Source: Alphaproteobacteria bacterium (GTDB lineage: Bacteria > Pseudomonadota > Alphaproteobacteria > GCA-2731375). From it: a stretch of 10,337 nt of DNA. Made by a program: the position numbers and the translations under genes. Within the stretch, counting starts at the first letter, position 1. Every line of letters starts with the position of its first letter. The notes beneath the pieces were generated by a model that did no database searches, was not told the origin of the DNA, and saw nothing but the letters and a program-made list of their open reading frames with translations. Where the stretch lies: assembly GCA_030746295.1 (NCBI GenBank), contig JASLMY010000176.1, positions 1-10,337 on the forward strand. Direction: 5' to 3'. Below are positions 6,177 through 10,337 of the stretch, one piece after another.

Positions 6177-6221
6177 ATGGCACCGATGAACCTTGACAAC
6201 ATCCCCAGCAAGGCCCCGTGA
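6177..6221 (+). CDS. Candidate 14-codon leader/coupling ORF between hyuA and hyuB
   Basis: ATG 6177 opens a 14-residue frame (MAPMNLDNIPSKAP) that starts five bases after the hyuA stop. It ends in TGA at 6219-6221, whose last base is the A of the hyuB ATG (TGATG overlap). This geometry would let ribosomes terminate and restart at hyuB. There is no clear ribosome binding site for it, and a frame this short can arise by chance, so treat it as a possibility only. Confidence 0.2.
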   Translation: MAPMNLDNIPSKAP

Positions 6222-7900
6222 TGGCAGACATGAAGCACGTCGATCCCGTCGATCAGGCCGTCATCGCCCAGGGCTTGATCGCCGCGGCCAAGGAAATGGG
6301 TGTGAAGCTGGTGCGCTCGGCCTATTCGCCGGTGGTGCGCGAGGCCAACGACTGCTCGGCGGCACTCCTCGACCGCTTTGGCAACGTTGTGGCGCAAGCC
6401 GAGCTGATACCGATGCAACTCGGCCCCATTGGCACCACCTTCCGGCCCTGCGCCGAGCTCTATCCGCCGGAAGAGCTGGAGGAAGGGGACTTCTACATCA
6501 ATAACGACCCCTACCACGGCGGCCAGCACGTGCCGGACGTGTTCCTGTTCTCACCGATCTTCTTCGACGGCACTCTCATCGGCTTTTCGGCCTCGGTGGC
6601 GCATCACCTGGACCTCGGCGGCGGCGCCCCCGGCCTGAACCCGGATGCGACCGACGTCCACCAGGAAGGCATCATCTTCCCGCCGTCGAAGTACAATCTG
6701 CAGCGGGACTGGCACGGCGGCCCCTTCGAACGCCTGGTCCGGGCCAATATCCGGGTCCCGAACGAGACCATCGGCGACTTCAACGCCCAGTTCGCGGCCA
6801 ACGGCATGGGCGCCAAGCGGGTCCAAGACCTGGCCGCCAAATTCGGCGCTGAAACGGTGATGGCGGCGATGCAGGGTCTCTTGGACTATTCCGAAAAGCG
6901 CATGCGCGCCGCTATCGAGGCGGCCCCGGACGGCGTCTATACGGGCGAGGACGCGCTCGACGACGACGGTATTTCGGACGCGCCGCTGCCGGTCCGGGCG
7001 ACGGTGACGATCGACGGCGACCAGGTCTCGGTCGACTTCACCGGCACTTGCGACCAGGTCAAGACCAACCTCAACTGTCCCGTCGCCTCGACCATCGCGG
7101 CAGCGCTCTCTTGCGTCAAATCGGTGCTGACCAGCCCCGACATTCCCTTTAACGAAGGCTCCAAGAGACCGATTGAAATATCAGCACCTTACGGTAGTTT
7201 ATTGAACCCGCGTCCACCGGCGCCCGTGCGCGCCCGCATGCTCTCGGGCTACCGCGCCTTCAACGCCGTCATGAAGGCGCTGGCCCGGGCAGTGCCGGGA
7301 CGCGTGATCGCCGCCGGCTACGACACCACCGAGGTCGTCTGCATGTCGCATCTCGGGCCCGAGGGCTATCGGATCTATCTGGAGATCTTCGGCGGCGGCT
7401 ATGGCGCCAGCGCGATGCGCGACGGCTGCGACGCGGTCGACAGCCCGCTCTCCAACTGCGGCAACGTGCCGGTCGAGGCGATGGACATGGCCTACGACTT
7501 TTTCCGCGTCGAGAGCTATGGCCTGCGGCCGAATTCGGGCGGCCACGGCCGTTATCGTGGTGGATTAGGGTTCGTTCGCAAATATTTGATTACGAAAGAT
7601 GATGTAGATTTTGCTACCTACGCAGACCGATTTCGGATCGCCCCCGAAGGGCTCTACGGCGGCGGTCCCGGGGCGACCGGGCGCACCCATGTCGAGCGGG
7701 GCGGCGAGCGGATCGAGCTCGCCTCCAAACAGAGCTTCAAGCTGCGCCGGGGCGACGTCCTGGTGATGGCCACCGGCGGCGGTGCCGGCTACGGCGAGGC
7801 GGCAGCGCGGGCCGACGACCAATCCACCCGCGACCTGGCTGATGGGCTGGTGTCGGGTGCCGTGGCCGGGCGCGATACCGCCGCCACAGCCGCCGAGTGA
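6221..7900 (+). CDS. hyuB: Hydantoinase/oxoprolinase family subunit B (N-methylhydantoinase B-like)
   Basis: This 559-residue protein is the HyuB partner expected to form the catalytic complex with HyuA in the cytoplasm. Family motifs run in order: NDPYHGGQHVPDVFLF (95-110), HHLDLGGGAPG (128-138), QEGIIFPPSKY (148-158), GDFNAQFAANGMGAKRV (185-201), VDFTGT (271-276), FNEGSKRPIEISAPYGSLLN (310-329), EIFGGGYGAS (388-397), RDGCDAVDSPLSNCGNVPVE (400-419) and YGLRPNSGGHGRYRGGLG (433-450). Length is normal. ATG 6221 is chosen because AAGG lies seven bases upstream; GTG 6218 and ATG 6230 are in the same frame. Two internal stretches (codons 316-329 and 446-467) use rare AT-rich codons in an otherwise GC-rich gene, although the protein stays family-like there. 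It converges on a minus-strand gene with eight bases between stop codons. Confidence 0.93.
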   Translation: MADMKHVDPVDQAVIAQGLIAAAKEMGVKLVRSAYSPVVREANDCSAALLDRFGNVVAQAELIPMQLGPIGTTFRPCAELYPPEELEEGDFYINNDPYHGGQHVPDVFLFSPIFFDGTLIGFSASVAHHLDLGGGAPGLNPDATDVHQEGIIFPPSKYNLQRDWHGGPFERLVRANIRVPNETIGDFNAQFAANGMGAKRVQDLAAKFGAETVMAAMQGLLDYSEKRMRAAIEAAPDGVYTGEDALDDDGISDAPLPVRATVTIDGDQVSVDFTGTCDQVKTNLNCPVASTIAAALSCVKSVLTSPDIPFNEGSKRPIEISAPYGSLLNPRPPAPVRARMLSGYRAFNAVMKALARAVPGRVIAAGYDTTEVVCMSHLGPEGYRIYLEIFGGGYGASAMRDGCDAVDSPLSNCGNVPVEAMDMAYDFFRVESYGLRPNSGGHGRYRGGLGFVRKYLITKDDVDFATYADRFRIAPEGLYGGGPGATGRTHVERGGERIELASKQSFKLRRGDVLVMATGGGAGYGEAAARADDQSTRDLADGLVSGAVAGRDTAATAAE

Positions 7901-7919
7901 GGCTGCCGTCACTCTGGCG
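7891..7919. terminator. Bidirectional hairpin spanning both convergent stop codons
   Basis: CGCC-GAGTGA (7891-7900) pairs with TCACTC-T-GGCG (7909-7919): ten pairs with one bulged T and an eight-base loop. The hyuB stop (7898-7900) and the stop of the opposing gene (7909-7911) both lie within the stem. It has no T tract on either side, so it may act as a symmetric terminator that needs help, or as an mRNA 3'-end stabiliser for both transcripts. Confidence 0.5.
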
Positions 7920-8889
7920 TCAACCGCACCCGGTAGCGCCTGACCCGCTCGACGCCCGCGACCGTCACGATGTGGACGTAGTTCATCTCGATCGGCCGGC
8001 CGCTGTCGAGGCTGTAGTCGAGCTCGGCCGAGTAGTCGACGGCGAAGTCGGCGGCGGCGAAAGAGGGAAGCGCCTGGCCCTCTTGTTTTTGTTTTGTGAT
8101 AAGGCGTTGGAGATATTTCTTCGCCTCTTCTGCCAAGGCCGCCTCGTCGGGGCGCTGGTGCCAGCCGTAGGTCACGACGCGGCGGTCGAGCGCCACCGTC
8201 GTGACCTCGTAGGTTGTCGTCGCGGCGATCGGCACTTCGCTGAAGGGTAGGTCGATTTGGCTGTCGGTCTGATAGAGCGCGTGGCGCTCCATGGCCGAGC
8301 CGGCAAAGCTATAGAACAGGCTCGGAACCAGGAGCGCCCGTTGCTCGATGTGCGCGGGCTGGGCCAGCGGCCGGATGGCGCGCTCGGCCAGGGCCGCCGC
8401 CTCGGTCGGCATGGTCTCGGTGATATGGCCGATGATCTCGTCGATGATGCGTTGCATCGCCCCGACGACGGCCTCGCGATTGGCCAGCCCTGCAACCCGG
8501 CCATGGCGGTCCATCTCGAGCTCGATCGGCACCCGCTTGCCGATCGCCAACAGCCGCTCCATCACCGGGACCGGCAGCGGCGGCTTGCCGAAAATCATGT
8601 GCCTCAGGTCCCGCATCCTGAGGACATAGCCCTCGGCGTCGCGGCTGACGACCTCGACCTCGCTCAGCGCCTGAACACCGAAGCTCTCCAGCACTCTGCC
8701 CTTTTTGTGCCGGCCGTCGGTCGAGACCGTTTCCAGACGAAAACGTTCGCCTACTTGCCAGTCGATCGACGGCAGCCGGACGACCTCCGGCTCGGCGCCG
8801 ATCGCGGCGGCGGGGGCGAGCCCGGCCATGCCCGCGAGCACGAGCGCAAGGAGGCGCGCCGCGCCGCGCCGCCGGGGCCTGCACCTCAT
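7909..8889 (-). CDS. Predicted secreted protein of unknown function
   Basis: This 326-residue protein begins with a Sec-type signal: basic residues within the first 12 positions, a hydrophobic core rich in L, A and V (about 13-31), and likely cleavage near AIGA-EP (32/33). The mature part alternates beta-type segments (YEVTTVALDRRVVTY, VDYSAELDYSLDSGRPIEM, VHIVTVAGVERVRRYRVRL) with one long charged helix (about 247-270). There are no further membrane segments and no catalytic motif I recognise. A periplasmic location is inferred. The start at 8889 is the first usable ATG; an upstream ATG at 8905 meets a stop at once, and the Shine-Dalgarno is poor (GAGG close to the start). It lies 24 bases after the VOC gene and is probably co-transcribed with it. 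Codons near residues 253-270 are AT-rich. Confidence 0.75.
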   Translation of the reverse strand: MRCRPRRRGAARLLALVLAGMAGLAPAAAIGAEPEVVRLPSIDWQVGERFRLETVSTDGRHKKGRVLESFGVQALSEVEVVSRDAEGYVLRMRDLRHMIFGKPPLPVPVMERLLAIGKRVPIELEMDRHGRVAGLANREAVVGAMQRIIDEIIGHITETMPTEAAALAERAIRPLAQPAHIEQRALLVPSLFYSFAGSAMERHALYQTDSQIDLPFSEVPIAATTTYEVTTVALDRRVVTYGWHQRPDEAALAEEAKKYLQRLITKQKQEGQALPSFAAADFAVDYSAELDYSLDSGRPIEMNYVHIVTVAGVERVRRYRVRLTPE

Positions 8890-8913
8890 CGCCTCGCCCG
8901 CACCATGCGCGCC

Positions 8914-9453
8914 CTATTCGGGAGGAATCGGCCAGGCGGTGCGGATCGGGTCGCTGCCCTCCCAGTCCGCCGCCGCGGCCCGGATGCGCTCGAACATGAC
9001 GCCCTTGCGGCCGCTCTTCTCCGACAGCTCGATCACCGTGCCTGGATGCTGCTCGGTGTCGAAATAGACGAAGCGCCCCTTGCGGCCGACCTCGCCCGAC
9101 TGCCCCACGGTCCAGCCGAGGCCGGTGGCGGTGGCGAAATCGTCATCGAAGTGATCGGTCCAGTAGGCGACGTGCTGCAGGCCCTCGTTGCCTGCCTTCA
9201 GATAATCGAGATACATCGAGGGCGCGTCGTTCAACTGCTGGATGAGCTCGATCTGCAAGGCGCCTGAATTAGCGAGCGCGATCGAGACGTCGACCGCAGA
9301 GGGCTTACCCCGATAGTGGAAGTTGGCGAGCGGTGCGTGCTCGACATAGAACCAGGGACCGACGCCCAGGACGTTCGTCCAATGGCGCATCGCCGCCTCG
9401 ATGTCGCGCACCACATAGCCGTTCTGCGTGATGCCGCCGAAATACCGGCTCAT
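8914..9453 (-). CDS. VOC superfamily (glyoxalase/dioxygenase-like) protein
   Basis: This 179-residue protein has the paired beta-alpha-beta-beta-beta modules of the vicinal oxygen chelate fold, of the glyoxalase_4 or methylmalonyl-CoA epimerase-like type. Candidate metal ligands are E69 (LQIELIQQ), H94 (GLQHVAYW) and E142 (GTVIELSE). The first ligand position, usually His, is Q10 in the segment TQNGYVVRDIEAAMRHW; this alignment is made by eye. Gln can serve as a ligand in some family members, so activity is possible. GAGGT six bases before ATG 9453 supports the start. The substrate is unknown: lyase, epimerase and extradiol dioxygenase roles all occur in the superfamily. A secreted unknown protein follows 24 bases downstream, suggesting a two-gene transcript. 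Confidence 0.85.
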   Translation of the reverse strand: MSRYFGGITQNGYVVRDIEAAMRHWTNVLGVGPWFYVEHAPLANFHYRGKPSAVDVSIALANSGALQIELIQQLNDAPSMYLDYLKAGNEGLQHVAYWTDHFDDDFATATGLGWTVGQSGEVGRKGRFVYFDTEQHPGTVIELSEKSGRKGVMFERIRAAAADWEGSDPIRTAWPIPPE

Positions 9454-9479
9454 GGCCTGACCTCGCTGTTGCCCCGCCG

Positions 9480-9488
9480 ATCATAGCA
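9480..9488 (-). promoter_or_regulatory. Extended -10 promoter candidate for the VOC gene
   Basis: The minus strand reads TGCTATGAT (9488-9480), a good extended -10 (TGnTATAAT type) that can work without a strong -35. The predicted start is near 9473, leaving about 20 bases of leader including the ribosome site. It suggests the VOC gene is transcribed separately from the thioesterase upstream. Confidence 0.4.
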
Positions 9489-9525
9489 TGGCCTGCGGGC
9501 GAGGGGGGCGCCGATGCGTACCGGC

Positions 9526-9555
9526 AGCGGGCCGGGCCCTTCGCCCGGCGCCGCT
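9526..9555 (-). terminator. GC-rich hairpin at the end of the thioesterase gene
   Basis: AGCGG-GCCGGGC (9526-9537) pairs with GCCCGGC-G-CCGCT (9543-9555): twelve pairs, one bulged G and the five-base loop CCTTC. The stem touches the thioesterase stop codon (9557-9555). There is no T tract after it, so Rho-independent termination is uncertain, but the fold is very stable. Confidence 0.55.
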
Positions 9556-10052
9556 CAGTCTTCACGCTTCAGGATCAGGCAAATCGAGGTGGCATGGGCG
9601 TAGAGGCGGCCGGTAGCGTCGGTAATGCGGCCCTCGGCGGTAGCGATGCGGCCGCCGCGGTGGATCACGCTGGCATCGGCGAAGACCTCGCCGGTGTCGG
9701 CCAGCAGGGCGCGGGTGAAGTTCACCTTGTATTCGAGGGTGGTGTAGGTCTCGGCCGAAGTCAGGGTCGAATGCACCGCACAGCCCATGGCGGAATCGAG
9801 CATCGAGCCGGTGAAACCGCCATGCATGCTGCCGAGCGGGTTGCCGAGCCAATCGGCGGTACGACCCCGAAACCGAGTTCGCCCTTCCGTCACCTCGACG
9901 AGGTCATAGGCGAGCGTCGCCTGCATCGAAGCGATCGGCACCCGGCCGTCGCGGTAGGCCTCGAGATAGGCGAGGCCCGAAAGCCCGGCCGCGGCCCCTG
10001 ACGTGACGTCGACGGGATCGTAGGCGTAGGCCGGGCGGCGAGGGCGTGCCAC
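9555..10052 (-). CDS. PaaI-family hotdog thioesterase
   Basis: This 165-residue protein is a predicted acyl-CoA thioesterase of the PaaI/YbgC-like hotdog fold, acting in the cytoplasm on an unknown (aryl- or acyl-) CoA ester. The key segment is WLGNPLGSMHGGFTGSMLD (68-86): N71, the HGG at 77-79 and the acidic D86 at the start of the hotdog helix are the usual active-site features. Strands follow with YTTLEYKVNFTRAL and VFADASVIHRGGRIATAEG. About 40 residues precede the fold. GTG 10052 is the likely start, five bases after the rhodanese stop, so the two are almost certainly co-transcribed and translationally coupled. No in-frame ATG is available before M43, inside the fold. A strong hairpin closes the gene. 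Confidence 0.88.
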   Translation of the reverse strand: MARPRRPAYAYDPVDVTSGAAAGLSGLAYLEAYRDGRVPIASMQATLAYDLVEVTEGRTRFRGRTADWLGNPLGSMHGGFTGSMLDSAMGCAVHSTLTSAETYTTLEYKVNFTRALLADTGEVFADASVIHRGGRIATAEGRITDATGRLYAHATSICLILKRED

Positions 10053-10057
10053 CCGGT

Positions 10058-10337
10058 TCAGCCTTGCGATTGCGGCGGCTTCGGTAACTTCGGCTCCTTG
10101 GCCTCGGTCGGCCCGCCGGCCTCCTTCCAGGCGGTGAAGCCGCCGGCCATGTGGCAGACCGGCGCCAGTCCCATCTCGTGCACCGCCCTGGCCGCCAGGG
10201 CCGAGCGCAGGCCGCCGGCGCAGAAGAAGACGAAGCGCTTGCCGCTTTGGAAGACCTCGCGGGCATAGGGGCTCTCGGGGTCGACCCAGAACTCGAGCAT
10301 GCCGCGCGGTGCGTGCAGGGCTCCCGGAATGGCGCCC
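10058..10337 (-). CDS. Rhodanese-like domain protein (5' end outside the window)
   Basis: The reading frame stays open to the right edge, so this is a partial gene covering about 92 C-terminal residues. In order it shows IPGALHAPRGMLEFWVDP and the catalytic loop CAGGLRSALAAR, then a segment ending in GGFTAWKEAGGP: the second half of a single rhodanese domain. The loop keeps the cysteine, so persulfide transfer (thiosulfate or another sulfur donor) is feasible. The tail (TEAKEPKLPKPPQSQG) is low-complexity. An ATG at 10300 lies inside the domain and is not the true start, because the residues before it continue the family sequence. It is followed after five bases by the thioesterase gene. Confidence 0.9.
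   Translation of the reverse strand, partial: GAIPGALHAPRGMLEFWVDPESPYAREVFQSGKRFVFFCAGGLRSALAARAVHEMGLAPVCHMAGGFTAWKEAGGPTEAKEPKLPKPPQSQG

Noticed and set aside
4711..6231. Minus-strand open frame of 506 codons opposite hyuA
   Set aside because: It is antisense to all the hydantoinase A motifs and is Gly/Ala/Arg-rich with no recognisable domain.
10058..10300. Complete small rhodanese starting at ATG 10300
   Set aside because: The frame continues upstream to the window edge with family-consensus residues (IPGALHAPRG), so this ATG is internal.

Overview
The window looks like chromosomal DNA of a high-GC alphaproteobacterium, probably Rhodospirillales-like. The genes from about 1.4 kb onward are dense, strongly GC-biased at third codon positions and mostly metabolic. 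This assignment rests on composition and gene types only.

Layout. Positions 1-1152 are gene-poor and lower in GC. They hold decayed or non-coding DNA: a possible coding remnant at the left edge, three diverged copies of a repeat with fixed internal spacing (about 301-700), a small inverted repeat, and a pair of 38-bp repeats carrying CGGAC iterons (827-937). The region ends against the 3' end of a minus-strand tRNA-Lys(UUU) (1153-1228), the usual attachment point of integrated elements, so a degraded genomic island is the best reading. The tRNA has its own good promoter.

Then come a PhyH-type Fe(II)/2-oxoglutarate dioxygenase (+, 1394-2176), a convergent IlvD/Edd-family sugar-acid dehydratase (-, 2190-3905) and a divergent 256-bp control region holding a MITE-like inverted-repeat element and a structured leader. 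A hydantoinase/oxoprolinase pair, hyuA and hyuB (+, 4162-7900), follows. Converging on hyuB are four minus-strand genes: a rhodanese (cut by the right edge) with a PaaI-like thioesterase, then a VOC-family protein with a secreted protein of unknown function.

How they may work together. HyuA and HyuB should form one ATP-dependent enzyme opening a cyclic amide (hydantoin, 5-oxoproline or similar). The divergent dehydratase and the dioxygenase suggest a catabolic patch for an unidentified small substrate, but no transporter or regulator lies in the window to name it.

Main anomalies: the spaced three-copy repeat; four short islands of about 37-39% GC with rare codons inside otherwise GC-rich genes, one lying near a domain boundary of HyuA; hairpins built over stop codons at gene ends; and the MITE-like element in the hyu promoter region. 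No complete new defence or mobile system is visible.
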